Counted from the stretch's first letter, positions 25,716-37,971 are shown. The stretch: 64,000 bases of DNA from Phyto melanocephala (GCA_941918925.1 OW799233.1:171844235-171908234); one strand, 5' to 3'. The notes: generated by a model not told the origin, from the sequence alone. Numbers and translations: made by a program.

Positions 25716-26449
25716 TTTTTAAGTACTCTAACATTATTTGCATAATAAATTATTGTATTTGTTATCGCGATGAATATACCTTATAAATATGCTTTGAACA
25801 GCTGCGTTTGGATCTTCTATTTGTTTTGAGATCGGATTATATAATTAAAAAAATTATATTAGATATTAAATTTGTTTTAATTTTTTAACATGCCTTGGTT
25901 CAAGGTTATAAAATCTTTAAAATTACTGATAAAATTGTTTTTTATTTATATTTAAATTTTTATAACATCGTTTTCTCCTTTGGATAAAAATGCTGCCCGT
26001 TCTTTGCTTATTTATCGTGTAAGCGATTTTTTTTTTTCAAAGAATAGGATTATCTTTGGATATAAATTTTGTACCAAATTATTCAATGAGAATTCTTTCG
26101 TATTTTGGTGCATCATAATGTTAATATTTAATATATTTTATACAATCGATTTCCAAAAGAACTGTAGTTTGGTTTAATTTTGTTAGCATGCAGGGGCTGA
26201 TAAAGGACAGAAACTTTGCGCCGAAAAGAAAAGAAAATTTTTGTAGATTTAAAGCTATTAAACAATTGTTTCCTTAGTTAAAACGTTCTTTATATGGATC
26301 TTAAAATTTTGGAAATATAATACCAATAAATTATTCTGTACCATAATTATAAACAATCGCATACGATATTATTTCTGAACACATTTAAAAATTAGTTTTT
26401 AATATTTTTTCAGTCTACAAAAACCTATAATTAGTTGTATAAATCTGCT

Positions 26450-27125
26450 TGGGTGGTTGCACTCCAACATTTCTATTCATGAAGAGCTACCTGTGTTGAT
26501 ACAAGTTCTTCTATCTACTCACAATTTTAGTCTTCGTTCTCCTTTGTTTAGTTTACTGTTGTTTAAGGTGGAATTGGTGCAAGAATTAAAACCCAAAGAT
26601 CATCTGCAGCATATAGTTGAACAGTTAAGTTGTAACAGCTGGCTAGAAATGAAATTAATTTTACTGAACAATTGATCGTTAATGATGGAGCTCATTTTCA
26701 TTGGAATGGCTTTGGTAAGCAAACTATAGGTCTTGAAGGGCAAAAGCCTTTCTTAAAAGTCAATTGCTGTACAGTATAATGTAAATTTGCATTTAAAAAT
26801 ATTATTTGACCTCCTTGGAAAATGAAGATGGAAGCACTGTATCGTTCTATGTTAAAAATTTTTTTACGTCCTGTTTTTGAAAATAGACCTGAGTGGTGGT
26901 TTAAGCAGGATATAGCGAACTGCCCACATACATAGTGACTCTTACGTCAAATTTTTGTAGAGCAAATAATGTCCAACGAGTATATATGAACAATCTTGTG
27001 AAAATCCTTGAACTCAAGGCCAATATTATTGCAAAGATTCGATCGTTGAAGCCACAAAGTTTGAAACATTTTATAAGAAATCCTATAAAACGAGCCCATC
27101 ATTGCGATGCTGAAAACGGGGATAA
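26450..27125 (+). pseudogene. IS630/mariner-superfamily transposase, decayed
   Basis: Conceptual pieces in all three frames line up with the IS630/mariner transposase catalytic region. They run KVELVQELKPKDHLQ, VNDGAHFHWNGF (first catalytic D in the SDEAHF-type motif, here NDG), FLKVNCCT, a FENEDGSTVS-like block, and RPEWWFKQDIANCPHT (second catalytic D in the W-QQDGA-CHT motif). Several frameshifts and stops are present. The third acidic residue region is not recognisable. The + strand frames at 26935-27129 and 27107-27319 are its tail or chance. Confidence 0.72.
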
Positions 27126-28479
27126 TTAATAAAAAAAATTTATTTTATTTTAAAATCCCAAAGCGAATTTTGATTATACTGTATTTACAAAATAGAGACC
27201 TTCGAAGTGGGGTATTGAATAAATTAATCATGGATGTAATCACTACATTAGCGAACCAAGAAGCACTATTTGATAATGAAGCTTTAAAGTGGTATTTAAT
27301 TATTATGATAAGATATTAGAAATTGGTTTATTCTTCTATTTATTTCCACTTAAATGATGTGTTAATATTCATATAAAATATATATTTATTTACACCAATC
27401 AAATATTTTTTATTTTATACCCTGCAAAAACTAACCGCTATCTCGATAAAAATTAAGTTAGAATTTATTATAACACTTGTCTGCTAAACTTATATTATAC
27501 GTCTTGTTGGTTATTTCTTTTTTTTAACAAGTTTATCTATAATTTAGTCCTTCTTTGTCTTTCAAAATACAAATATTTATTTTTATATGTGGTAATTTAG
27601 TCAAGTGGTTCATGGATATTTTTTTGCTCTAATAACAAACTACAAGAAAACACGACATAAACATTAATTTGCTCAAAAAAAAAACAAAAAAAATTTATAT
27701 TAAAAACGTTCATCAAATAAGAGCAACAAATGCATGGTATACTTATAAACAACGAACAACTGCAACAAAGTATAAAGTAGCAGCAATAACCAAAACAAAT
27801 TGCAGTAATTTATTATTTACATATAAACACGCATACATAAATGAAAAGATATGTATGTATACATACATGTACCCTGCTAACAAATGAAGGTTTAATATAT
27901 CAGAAAGAGGTTACTCAAAAGACTCAATTTCGACAGTGCTAAACTTTAGAAAAGCACATTACATTCATTTCGAATATTGATCTTTTTTTCTTTTGTTTAA
28001 TATTAGTTTAATTGATTAGCAAAATAGTCACCTATTAGTTTCTAATAGACGATGTTATTTAAATACATAAAACGTGTTTTGGATAATTCAAAACTACATA
28101 CATATACTCGCACTTCATACTGACATATACATAACGGACTGAATAGTCCCATGTCGTATAGTTTGTTCTCCGCACAATTTGTATAAAAAAATTATATCAT
28201 ATTCGATGGAGTTCACTTCTTTTCGTTACCTTTAATTCTATTTTTGAACAAAAATTGTTTAAAGGGTATGTACATGTATTCCGTTGTACTTACCGGCATT
28301 ATTGTGTTCGTACACAATTTAAAAGAGTAAATGTACATACTCCTTTAATGGTGTTATATTAACTTAAAATGCCTATTTTAGCCTGGTTTTATATTTAAAC
28401 TTTGTTTTTTCTTCTTCTTATTTTCAATAAAAAAAAATTAAAATAAATATATTTTTTACTTTTTTGTTTTTCTTTGCAG

Positions 28480-28694
28480 TTTGGATTCGCGTGGAGGAAA
28501 TGTCAAATTAGCGCCACACTCTGCCATAGCTAGCGATTTGGGTCAACGTTTGTTCTTTTCGATTGGCGACAATCCTAAGGATTCGCGCCTACAAATACGA
28601 GATGTCAAGCCAACCGATGGTGGTGTTTATCGTTGTAGAGTAGATTTTTTTAATTTTCCCACGCGTAACTATAGGATAAATTTAACTTTAGTTG
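28480..28694 (+). CDS. Side-family receptor, exon b (second half of Ig domain 1)
   Basis: Preceded by TTTCTTTGCAG and followed by GTAAGT. With the AG from exon a the first base makes serine, then LDSRGGNVKLAPHSAIASDL and on through LQIRDVKPTDGGVYRCRVDF to NYRINLTLV. The D-GVYRC motif is the F-strand D-G-Y-C that closes a V-type Ig domain and pairs with the LPC cysteine of exon a. A 71-codon body ending in phase 1; the final valine codon is completed by TT of exon c. Strong similarity to Side-family Ig1. Confidence 0.92.
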
Positions 28695-28933
28695 GTAAGT
28701 AATTTTTGGTAACTAAAAGTTGTTACTCAAGTATAAAATAAACATTTGTAAAATGTTAGATATTTTAACTTTTAACTTGAAGAATAACTTTATATAGATA
28801 CATTCAAGTACATTAATGATCACGTTATATATTTAATAATTAAAACAGTTTTTTTTTAAACGCGAAACAAGCTACAGATTTATTTTTATAATAATCGAGT
28901 TGAAGCTTTAAATGTCTTTCATTTATGAATGTA

Positions 28934-29740
28934 CTAGCCAATCCCGGCGCGCGTTGCTACGCCCCTTCATGAATTTTAATCGCATTCTAAATTTTAATCG
29001 AATATCATAACTTTTTCTTTATGAGCGTGGTACTGCCCACTTTTCTAATTACGAAACTGTATAGTCATGACAGCTCGATATGTGTGCAAAGTTTCAGAAA
29101 AATCGGTCCAGTGTAAGTACCTCAAAATGATACCTTTTTTTATGGGCGTGGCACTGCCCACTTTCCTAAATACGAAACTGTATAGTCATGACAACTCAAT
29201 ATGTGTGCAAAGTTTCAGAAAAATCGGTCCAGTGCAAGTACCCCAAAATGATACCTATTTTTTAATGGGCGTGGCACTGCCCACTTTTCTAATGACGAAA
29301 GTGTAAAGTCGTGACAGCTCAGTATTTTCGCAAAGTTTCAGAAAATTCGGTCCAGTGCAAGTAGCTAAAACTGATAACTAATTTTTTATGGGCGTGGCCC
29401 CGCCCACTTTTTCAATCACGAAATTATTAAGCCATGACAGCTCAATATCTGTGCAAAGTTTCAGAAAAATCGGTCCAGTGCAAGTACCTCAAAATGAAAA
29501 CTTTTTTAGGGGCGTGGCCCCGCCCACTTTTCTTATCACAAAATTATTAAGTCATGACAGCTCGATATGTGTGCAAAGTTTCAGAAAAATCGGTCAAGTG
29601 CAAGTAGCTTAAAATGATAACTAATTTTTTATGGGCGTGGCCCCGCCCACTTTTTTTCACCCATAAACACTCCCTGGTATGTGTACAACAACTTACCAAA
29701 GTTTCAGCCCGATCGGTTTTACAGTTTCGGAGTCTATAGC

Positions 29741-29795
<55 letters not shown>

Positions 29796-29815
29796 TTCAC
29801 TTTTATATATATAGA
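28934..29815 (-). mobile_element. Non-autonomous Helitron made of ~120 bp tandem units, copy A
   Basis: Minus strand: starts TCTATATATATAAAAGTG after an A (29816) and ends in CTAG before T (28933), Helitron-style ends. The 3' end carries a GGGGCGTAGC...GCGCGCC hairpin. The inside is about five and a half direct repeats of about 120 bases, each with a GGGCGTGGC(A/C)C(T/C)GCCCACTTTTCTAAT block followed by GACAGCTC(A/G)ATATGTGTGCAAAGTTTCAGAAAAATCGGTC. A (CA)n run of about 25 units lies near the 5' end. Short frames across the units are repeats, not genes. Confidence 0.75.
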
Positions 29816-30444
29816 TAGAAGATAGAAGATGTGTACATACGATTAAAAAGCAACCCTCTTTAAATATTCTTATTTAGATGTGTAAGCGTGTCGAACAGCT
29901 TCCGTTTTTGGTTTAATTTTCTTTTTTTGTTTGCAATGTAAACATAAAAAGAATTGAAAAAAGACACTTTTTGTCACGTTTTTTAGTTTGATTATTTTAC
30001 CTTTTATTGTATGTACCAACACAAATACAAGCAAAAACTTGTACCAACTAACTGGCAACAAAATTAGCACAACTAAAAACAACGAAAAAAAGGCAATAAA
30101 GTTATGGCGTTAGTTTTCTTCTATCTGGCGAAAATAAAACTTTTTATTTTTTTCTAAGTTATTGTTGTAGCGGTTTTTTTATAATACGTGTAGTAAAAAG
30201 ATACGGGTGCTTAAATGTACGTGAAAATAGTAAAATTTTGCTTACGCACATAAACACAAAAACAAATAAAACAAAACCTAGTTAAAATGCTTTGTTTAAC
30301 TTATGCGTATCATAAATACCCTCCCTCCACCAGACAAATAGTAGGCAGAATTTTACAAAACGTATAAAAAAACTCTTTTGGTCCAAAAAAAAAAAATTAA
30401 TTAAAAAAATACAATCAGTTGTAGCTTTCGGCTTATATTTCAAA

Positions 30445-31436
30445 CTAGAAAAGCCCGGCGCGCGTTGCTACGCCCCTTCATGAATTTTAATCGCATTCTA
30501 AATTTTAATCGAATATCAAGTGCAAAGCTAAATACTATAACTTTTTCTTTATGGGCGTGGCATTGCCCACTTTTCTAATTACGAAACTGTATAGTAATGA
30601 CAGCTCAATAGGTGTGCAAAGTTTCAGAAAAGTCCGTCCAGTGAAAGTACCTTAAAATTATAACTTTTTTAATGGGCCTAGCCCTGCCCACTTTTCTAAT
30701 CACGAAATTATAAAGTCATGACAGCTCAATATGTGTGCAAAGTTTCAGAAAAATCGGTCCAGTGCAAGTACCTCAAAATGATACCTTTTTTTATGGCGTG
30801 GCACTGCCCACTTTTCTAAATACGAAACTGTATAGTCATGACAACTCAATATGTGTGCAAAGTTTCAGAAAAATCGGTCCAGTGCAAGTACCTCAAAATG
30901 ATACCTTTTTTTAATAGGCGTGGCACTGCCCACTTTTCTAATGACGAAAGTTTAAAGTCATGACAGCTCAGTATGTTTGCAAAGTTTCAGAAAATTCGGT
31001 CCAGTGCAAGTAGCTAAAACTGATAACTAATTTTTTATGGGCGTGGCCCCGCCCACTTTTTTAATCACGAAATTATAAAGTCATGCCAGCTTAATATGTG
31101 TGCAAAGTTTCAGAAAAATCGGTTCAGTGCAAGTACCTCAAAATTTAAACTTTTTTAGGGGCGTGGCCCCGCCCACTTTTCTTATCATGAAATTTTTTAG
31201 TCATGACAGCTCGATATGTGTGCAAAGTTTCAGAAAAATCGGTCAAGTGCAAGTAGCTAAAACTGATAACTAATTTTTTATGGGCGTGGCCCCGCCCACT
31301 TTTTTTCACCCATAAACATTCCCTGGTATGTGTACAACAACTTACCAAAGTTTGAGTCTTATCGGTTTTACAGTTTCCGAGTCTATAGCTAACACACACA
31401 CACACACACACAGAGTTTCACTTTTATATATATAGA
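30445..31436 (-). mobile_element. Non-autonomous Helitron of ~120 bp tandem units, copy B
   Basis: Same ends and layout as the element at 28934, here with about six and a half internal units and a shorter (CA)n run (about 10 units). Both borders show the A/T insertion context. It lies 630 bases from copy A in the same orientation. Unit order is alike (ACTGCCC-type units on the left, CCCGCCC-type on the right), which suggests gain of one unit rather than independent expansion. Confidence 0.75.
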
Positions 31437-31816
31437 TAGAAGATAGATATTAATTTTTCTGATTATTGAAAATATTAACCAGAATATTACTGATATGCAT
31501 ATTAGCACAAGATAAAAGTCCTTAGTATAATCTATTTCAATCAACACGTAAACAGGCTCAATAAGCTAATCGACTTTTCCCATCCATAAGGTTGCAGAAT
31601 ATGTGGTACATTTTAAGGGGAAGCAAATACATGTGGTAAATATTGCTTGCAGAAAAACAAACTTGAAACTTCGTTGTGGTAGATTTTTAATTACAATTTT
31701 ACAACTATTAATATAAATTTTGTTTAATTATGCCCGTCATCAAAATTATACTATTACTTAAATAAAAATAAATAATTTTAGTTGAAAGATATTGCGAAAA
31801 ATATCAATTAAAATAG

Positions 31817-32493
31817 TTGTCCAAAGCTTCTTTGGACACTTAAATTATAAAACACAAAACAAGAATATTTAAGGTTTTTATAATTTTTATATTATTAAAT
31901 AAGTTTCCTAAATTAATATCAGCTGAATTTTAACTAATTACTATGTTACAAAGTGAATTTCAATTAAGCGTTACTAACTACATAATTAGGGAAGTTAGCA
32001 ACATTGAAATTTAATACTAACTGCTATAATATATTTATCCATATTAGAACAAACACCTGTAAAAGAAAAAAAAAAATTTAAATGTAAGCATTAACTATTG
32101 AAACACCGTAGAAGATACTCACTCTTTCACCATAACCCATTTCGTAAAAATAAAGAATAAAACGAGGATTTCTTTTCTGATTCTTTATTAAGGATATCAC
32201 ATGTAAGCTGATCGAATTATCATTTATTTACATATAATAATTGAAAAGAAATAAACACTAAAACCGCTCTTTTTTTATTCCCTTAACCCCCATTATTACA
32301 ATCAATTCCCGCATGATTGTAATTAAGATTCATTTACAGGTGGACCCTAATTATCGACATCACCAATTTGTTTTCAACCTGTAAGGAATCCATTATAAAA
32401 TAATCCGAATTATTTCATGGTCCTTCGAACCGAATTCTTAAATATTCTTGTTTTGTGTCTTATAATTTAAGTGGCCAAAGCTTCTTTGGACAA
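31817..32493. mobile_element. Foldback/MITE-like element with terminal hairpins
   Basis: Inverted repeats of 57 bases (31817-31873 and 32437-32493) begin TTGTCCAAAG and share CACTTAAATTATAA and ACACAAAACAAGAATATTT. The element is flanked by TAG on both sides (possible 3-base target duplication). Each terminus is itself a hairpin, TGTCCAAAG-CTT-CTTTGGACA on the left. The 560-base interior has no open frame. Superfamily is not assigned. Confidence 0.72.
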
Positions 32494-33039
32494 TAGTATT
32501 AAAAAAAAGTACTAAATTTTCTAAAATTGTTAAATTTGATTTTAATTAATATAATCACGTCTCTAACTAAAATTTGGCATTAATTTAAATAAATTTTTCT
32601 TTTTAGTAAAAGATATTATTCAATTGGCATATTGTGCGGTCTAAAAAATGTTATTTCCCTTGTAAAAGCGTAATCCCAATTTCGTTAAAAGGTATACCGA
32701 CTAAATAAGAACCCAGGCACTTGAATGTAATTTATAACGTATTCCAAATTCGACAACGTATTCATGTTAAAGTTCTCGTATGTGACACATCTAAATGCAC
32801 GACATTTTTATATATATATCAATGTCTATAGATAATTATCCTTACAGGCAATTTAAAAACAACAAATCAACATAGAAAACAAAATTATTAGTTATTTTGA
32901 AGCAGAACAGATCAGAAAATCTATATAGCCTATAAAATTTACTTGAAGTATTTCATAAACAAGAAATCAGGATAACGAGTGGGCGGTGTGGAACGTTTAT
33001 AAAAATGTTGTACAGCAGATAACTAGAACTAATATCACT

Positions 33040-33365
33040 ATTAATTAAATTCAATAAAAATTACACATTCAACATAGTTTGTCGGCTCTTAAGAGTGGGC
33101 AGCTTAATTAATGCAAGACGGCGTTTATGCGATGGAAGATCAGTTGGATCCCAATACAGACCACGAAAGTGTTTGTGTACAGTATGAGTTAGATCACATA
33201 CAACAGATGCATATTCCAAAACAGGCCTTACTATGGAAGTAAAAATTGTTTTCTAATGTATGGATCAGAGAATTCTTTAGCCCATCTTTTAATAAAACCA
33301 AGAATGCTACGTGCTTTGTTGAATGTTAATGAAATGTATTGACATTGTCAAAAGTTGAAGCTACC
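33040..33365 (-). pseudogene. Jockey-like non-LTR reverse transcriptase C-terminal fragment
   Basis: On the minus strand, joined frames read SILGFIKRWAKEFSDPYI-like (with breaks), then TIFTSIVRPVLEYASVVCDL and LPSHKRRLALIKLPTLKSR. The F--LVRPILEY-S-VW and L--R-----L-LP-L--RR words are typical of the thumb and C-terminus of jockey-type RTs. Only about 320 bases remain, with frameshifts. It abuts a different non-LTR fragment at 33375. Confidence 0.65.
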
Positions 33366-33374
33366 GATAGTTCT

Positions 33375-33900
33375 ATGCCCCTTGTTAATCTCCTAAGTGT
33401 TGGTCTACTCAGTTGCAGAATCTCTTTCGATTTCTCAAGATTTGAGTCATCCCATAGTATATTCGTCGCTGAAAGGATATTAGTTTTTGCCAATTCTTGA
33501 CGTATTCCTCCATAGCATAAATTTTAAGTTCGTTTCTGAACAGCTGAAAGGGTTTAGCCCTTTCCAAGGTTATAGAATATGAACTCATTTAAAAAAAAAA
33601 TTGTCAACTTATGCTGTGATTGCTTGGTATTTACATTATTACTAGACGTTCCCATTTCGTACGTGCGTTTATCTTGCTTTTCATTGTAGGATATACCAGG
33701 ATTCAAATTTTTATATATTAGTGTCCTAAAAAATTAACTTGCTCTCACCAAAAGGTACAAATCGGATCTTCGTAATCAGTTTCCTTTATCCTTTAATGCC
33801 CTACGTAATTGCTATATTCACAGCCTGGAAAACAGTGTTGTTATATTATATCTGGAAAAATAGAGGAAACTTAAGAAGATGTCGATTGAAATTTCGAATT
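33375..33900 (-). pseudogene. RNase H-class non-LTR fragment, third copy
   Basis: The sequence TCCTAAGTGTTGGTCTACTC, AGAATCTCTTTCGATTTCTC and TCAAGATTTGAGTCATCCCAT runs parallel to 25180-25245 of the 24765-25715 copy with many differences. Further right (about 33760-33850) a piece of its RNase H start is recognisable (TTTCCTTTATCC...GCCTGGAAAACAGTGTTG). It is an older member of the same family with deletions between. Confidence 0.65.
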
Positions 33901-33991
33901 GAGCATCCAAAATAACATGTTAGTCAGCTTTTAGGCTTAGATCAACAAAAAGTTAATCGCATTTTTTAGAGCAGCGTAATTTATAAGGAAA

Positions 33992-34647
33992 CTAGAAAAT
34001 CCGGGTGCGCGTTGCTACGCCCCTTAATGAATAAAAATACATTCTGAATTTAAATTGAATATCAAGTGCAAAAAGCTAAAAATTATAACTTTTTTAATGG
34101 GTGTGGCACTGCATTTTTTCTAATCACGAAACTGTATAGTCATGACAGCTCAATATGTGTGCAAAGCTTTAGAAAAATTGGTGAAATTCAAGTAGCTGAA
34201 AATAATAACTTTTTTTATGGGCGTGACACTGCCCACTTTTCTAATCAAGAAATTTTATAGTCATAACAACTCAATATGTGTGCAAAGTTTCACAAAAATC
34301 TGTCCAGAGCAAGTACCTCAAAATTGTAACTTCTTTTATGGTCGTGGCACTGCCCACTTTTCTAATCACGAAATTATATAGTCCTGACAGCTCAATATGT
34401 GTGTGCAGAGTTTCAGAAAAATCGATCTAGTGCATGTAGCTGAGAATGATAACTTTTTTTATGGGCGTGGCCCCACCCACTTTTTAAATCACGAAATTAT
34501 AAAGTCATGACAGCTCAATATGTGTGCAAATTTTCAGAATTATCGGCAATTAGTTAAAACTGATGACTAATTTTTTATGGGCGTGGCGAATGTGTACAAA
34601 AACTTGCCACAGTTTGAGTTCGATCGGTTTTACAGTTTCAAAGTCGA

Positions 34648-34680
<33 letters not shown>

Positions 34681-34700
34681 TTCACTTTTATATATATAGA
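33992..34700 (-). mobile_element. Non-autonomous Helitron of ~120 bp tandem units, copy C
   Basis: Minus-strand start TCTATATATATAAAAGTG and end CTAG, as in copies A and B, with about five diverged internal units and a (CA)n run near the 5' end. Several units have lost the symmetrical GGGCGTGGC...GCCCAC core (for example GGTGTGGCACTGCATTTTTTC at 34100), so this copy is older than A and B. Confidence 0.72.
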
Positions 34701-34989
34701 TAATAGTTTGCATTTAAACTTTATGTGCTCGGAAGTCTACATTTATAGTAATTATTTTGATTAAAAATTGGCGAATAATAATTTGCTGTCAATTAAAGAA
34801 TTTTAGTTTTTTGGTAACTTCCTAAAATCTGTTTTTAAGCAGACTTAAACTCTAATGATGTAAAAATAATTATTTCCGAGGTGCCAAAGTAATGTTTTTC
34901 AAAATGACCATCTCATAGCCAGTAGTTTACATTTGTAGTCACTATGAGATTTAAATCGAAAGAAACTTTATTTTTTACTGATTGCGTTT

Positions 34990-36010
34990 GTGTTTATTTT
35001 TCTGTGTAAAACAAACATGCTACTAGATAAAAAAAAACTTCTTTGCATAACGTGTATGCTGATGGCGCGTACTAGAGCAGCTCGACTACTGGAAGATAAA
35101 GCAGCACCAATCTCTACCACTTGGAATCAAATGAACGAAATTCTTGGCAGATATTATAAGCCATGTAGAGAAATAACAGTGGATGAACAATTATATGCAT
35201 ATCGTGGACAAACCAAATTTAACCAAATGGTTTTAAAGTTTGGTTAGCTCTAAGTAGCGAAATTTACGTAGGAAGTCTGCAAATCTTGGAGAGAATGTGG
35301 TGAAAACCTGTTTTCATACTAGGAGAATATCGGAAGAGCCATAGTTTGGAAAAAATTTTTACGTCATTAAATTTGGGTGGCTATTTTTTATCTAAATATC
35401 TTGCTTTTTTGATATAGTTTGTAAGAATAAAACCTTTGTAGCAGATGAAATGAAAGCTGATCGCAAACGTGCAAAATATTCATCAATTTTGGTTTTTTGG
35501 ACTCAAAGTTTTTACTGTCCTCCTATGTGCCAAAAAAGGGAAAGGCAGTTGTAATGTTATCTAGTACAACTCTAATGATCCAGAGAAAAAATATTATATA
35601 CTTGACTATAATTCAAGCAAAGGAGGCTGTCTGCATACTCTACAAAACGTAAAGCATTGTGCTGGCCGTTGACAATGTTTTTTAACTTATTAGATAAGTA
35701 TATCTGCCTTGGCTGCGTACATATATAATCTACACAGAAAATATTAAACACATTTAGCAAACAAACGCAGGAACTTTTTGCGAAGTTTAGCAAAACAGAT
35801 TTTAATACCAGTTGCACTCAGAAATGTCAAGGATAATAGGCTACTTATATTCCAACACAACTCGCTATCGAAATGGCACTAGGGGATTTAACAAACTAAA
35901 ATTTTTCCTCTTCTTCAATTAATCAATTTCCTCAAAAATAGCTTGCGCTAAACTGCCGATATATCGTATGCGATGTCTAGCATGCCAAGCGCTAAAACAT
36001 GCGCAAGAAA
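34990..36010 (+). pseudogene. piggyBac-type transposase relic, second family
   Basis: The + strand reads STTWNQMNEILGRYYKPCRE then ITVDEQLYAYRGQTKFNQ, the W--F------Y-P---ITVDE-L--FRGR--F motif that carries the first catalytic Asp of piggyBac transposases. After several frameshifts there are KTFVADEMKADRKRAKYSS-like, AVVMLSS and LAAYII-like stretches, and near 35950-36000 a RMRCLACQA Cys pair where the C-terminal finger would be. Stops throughout, no ends found. Different from the 10 kb copy, which lacks this region. Confidence 0.75.
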
Positions 36011-36690
36011 AAGAAATTTAAGCTTTTAAAATAGTGGTGTCATAAAAATAAAATTCAAATATAATTAAATGACCATTTTTTTCTTGTTTACAAGGGTAAA
36101 GTAGAACAAAAATAATATTACTAAAATTGTAGTCATCCGCCCGCCCACGTTTACGCCAAATTTTCGATCCCAATCACATGAAGGTTAAAACAGTTTTAGT
36201 GAAAATATCAATAACATTTTCTATAAAAATTTCTTGTGACGGAAATACTTTGATAGATAATTTCTTTAAACTTAATCTTTTTTTATTGATTATTTATGAT
36301 AAAATTTTGTGGTTGTAAAATTTCTACCTTTATAAAAATTTGTTGGAAATTAAATTGTTGTTTTAATATCTAAGCAACACTGACTTATCCCATATTTCGC
36401 ATTAAATACTTAAAATAAATTTAGCCTTGCTACTGAACAATAATCACTCAAACACACGCACCCATATAAATTCTTACATCTTAAGCTTATGCTTGATTTT
36501 ATTTGTTGACTTTATTTTTTATCTTAAGGATACACTTTGTTAAATCCTATTTGTTATTAAGGAATATTTTCATTTATGTTTATACTTGTTTACTGAGTTT
36601 AACATTAAATATTATTAAATATTGCTTGTTATTAATATGAGACTAAACAAACAATTTATGTTGTATTTTGTGTTTATCTTTTTTTTATAG

Positions 36691-36807
36691 TTCCTCCCGA
36701 AGAGCCTCGTATATTTGATGCTCAAGGCAAAGAAATTAACCAGACACAGACTGCCGGCCCATTTCGTGAAGGCTATGAGCTGTTTTTATGCTGTCAAGTT
36801 AAAGGCG
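36691..36807 (+). CDS. Side-family receptor, exon c (start of Ig domain 2)
   Basis: Acceptor TTTATAG at 36690, donor GTAAGT at 36808. The first two bases complete the valine from exon b, then PPEEPRIFDAQGKEINQTQT and AGPFREGYELFLCCQVKGG. The PPEEPRIFD linker and the LFLCCQVKGG strand (first Cys of Ig2) are characteristic of Side proteins. Short exon, phase 1 to phase 1; its final glycine codon is completed by GA of exon d. Confidence 0.9.
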
Positions 36808-37792
36808 GTAAGTTTTCTTCGTTTTCTATAGTTTTTATTCTCCACTTTACTGCTTGTAATTATTTTTATAGATATTTTTTATTTTATATTGAAGACCGAG
36901 TATAGTGTCAGTAGTTGTCATTACTAGGTGAAATAGTATGGCAGATAAATGAACTACAAAATGATGTTCTCGTTAATATTTGATGTTCTTTTGTAGATAC
37001 TTGTGTTTGGAAATTTTTATGATCTATGTTAGTTGATTTTTATACGACTGTCTTTTAATGTACATGTAGTTTATAAAGATTATTTTATGATGTATTTTGT
37101 AATGAAAATATGATGCAGCTATGTGTGTTAAGAATAGAAATTATTATTGCTGCTAATATTTATGCTCTAATTATGACTTCGGTTTGCTGTCTATGATACT
37201 TTAAGTGTAGTTTAAAAATTTCAAAATTGCTTGACCACCCAACTAAAACCACATGATTACACTGCACAACACAAAACTGTATTACAACAACAAAATGCTG
37301 GCTAATTTACAATGTTTGTTTTTGGCATAATAGTTTTAAAAGCGTAACATTGTTGTCATCAGCCACCACTACAAAATTGTCAACTAAAAAAAAAAAAATT
37401 AGTTTAAAATAGACTGTTTTTATCAACATTAAACAAGTACAGACCCATCAAAAAAAATTAGTTCTTAGAAGCAATAAAAACGGGTGGAAGCAATACACTG
37501 CTTCTTTTAATTCTTAAGCTTCCGAAAGTACAGTAGATTAAGGCAAACATGCTATTAGATAATAAGCCTGTTATGATCTTTGGTATGCTTACTAACCTGT
37601 TTATTTTATTTACATTTAGGCTTCCATGTAAGCACTAAAGTAAGGCAGGATTTTTAAAATTGTTTTTTAAATGATGCAATAATCTACATAGTTTGCAAGT
37701 AAAACTTTTAAAGAGCATTTTTTACTTCTGTCGTGCTCTTATCGCCAGTTAATTTGTAAATTAGTTTAAAGTTTTCAAAATGTATTATATAA

Positions 37793-37971
37793 TGGGTCGA
37801 TTATGGATAGCAACCGAACTTTAGTTGCGTTGCCAGCTAGCAACTACAATTTTTCGGTTACCAAATTTTCATATGACATTGACAGCTTTTAGTTGCCAGT
37901 TGCCATCTGTAATGCCTTTTTTGGCAACTGGCAACGTAACTGAGGTTTGGTTGCAATCCATAATCGACCCA
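37793..37971. mobile_element. 179 bp MITE with TAA target duplication, Harbinger-like
   Basis: Inverted repeats of about 47 bases start TGGGTCGATTATGGAT on both sides and extend through GCAACC...GTTGCCAG with a few mismatches. The element is flanked by TAA at 37790-37792 and 37972-37974. A 3-base T-A-A type duplication is typical of PIF/Harbinger transposons. Almost the whole element can fold into one hairpin. No coding capacity. Confidence 0.78.

Larger units (their letters stand above)
8336..28479 (+). other. Intron, about 20.1 kb, between the two halves of Ig domain 1
   Basis: Donor GTAAAT and acceptor TTTGCAG bound this intron; the phase-2 junction restores a serine codon and joins the Cys/Trp half of Ig1 to its DGGVYRC half. 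It is loaded with transposons of at least five classes, listed separately. Nothing recognisable beyond AT-rich non-coding DNA was seen in 12190-14535, 15705-16715, 18160-19840, 20335-21635, 22865-24760, 25720-26445 and 27130-28478. Confidence 0.85.
28695..36690 (+). other. Intron, about 8.0 kb, between Ig domains 1 and 2
   Basis: GTAAGT donor, TTTTTTTATAG acceptor, phase 1. It contains three Helitron-type minisatellite elements, a foldback element, two non-LTR fragments and a piggyBac relic. No further feature was recognised in 29820-30440, 32500-33035 or 36015-36690. Confidence 0.88.

Noticed and set aside
29067..29612. Several 60-80 codon frames with repeated FRKIGPVQV-like text
   Set aside because: They are translations of the ~120 bp Helitron units and change with unit phase; not genes.
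36120..36190. GC-richer CCGCCCGCCCACG patch as a promoter
   Set aside because: Isolated, no initiator, downstream promoter element or exon nearby; no support beyond composition.
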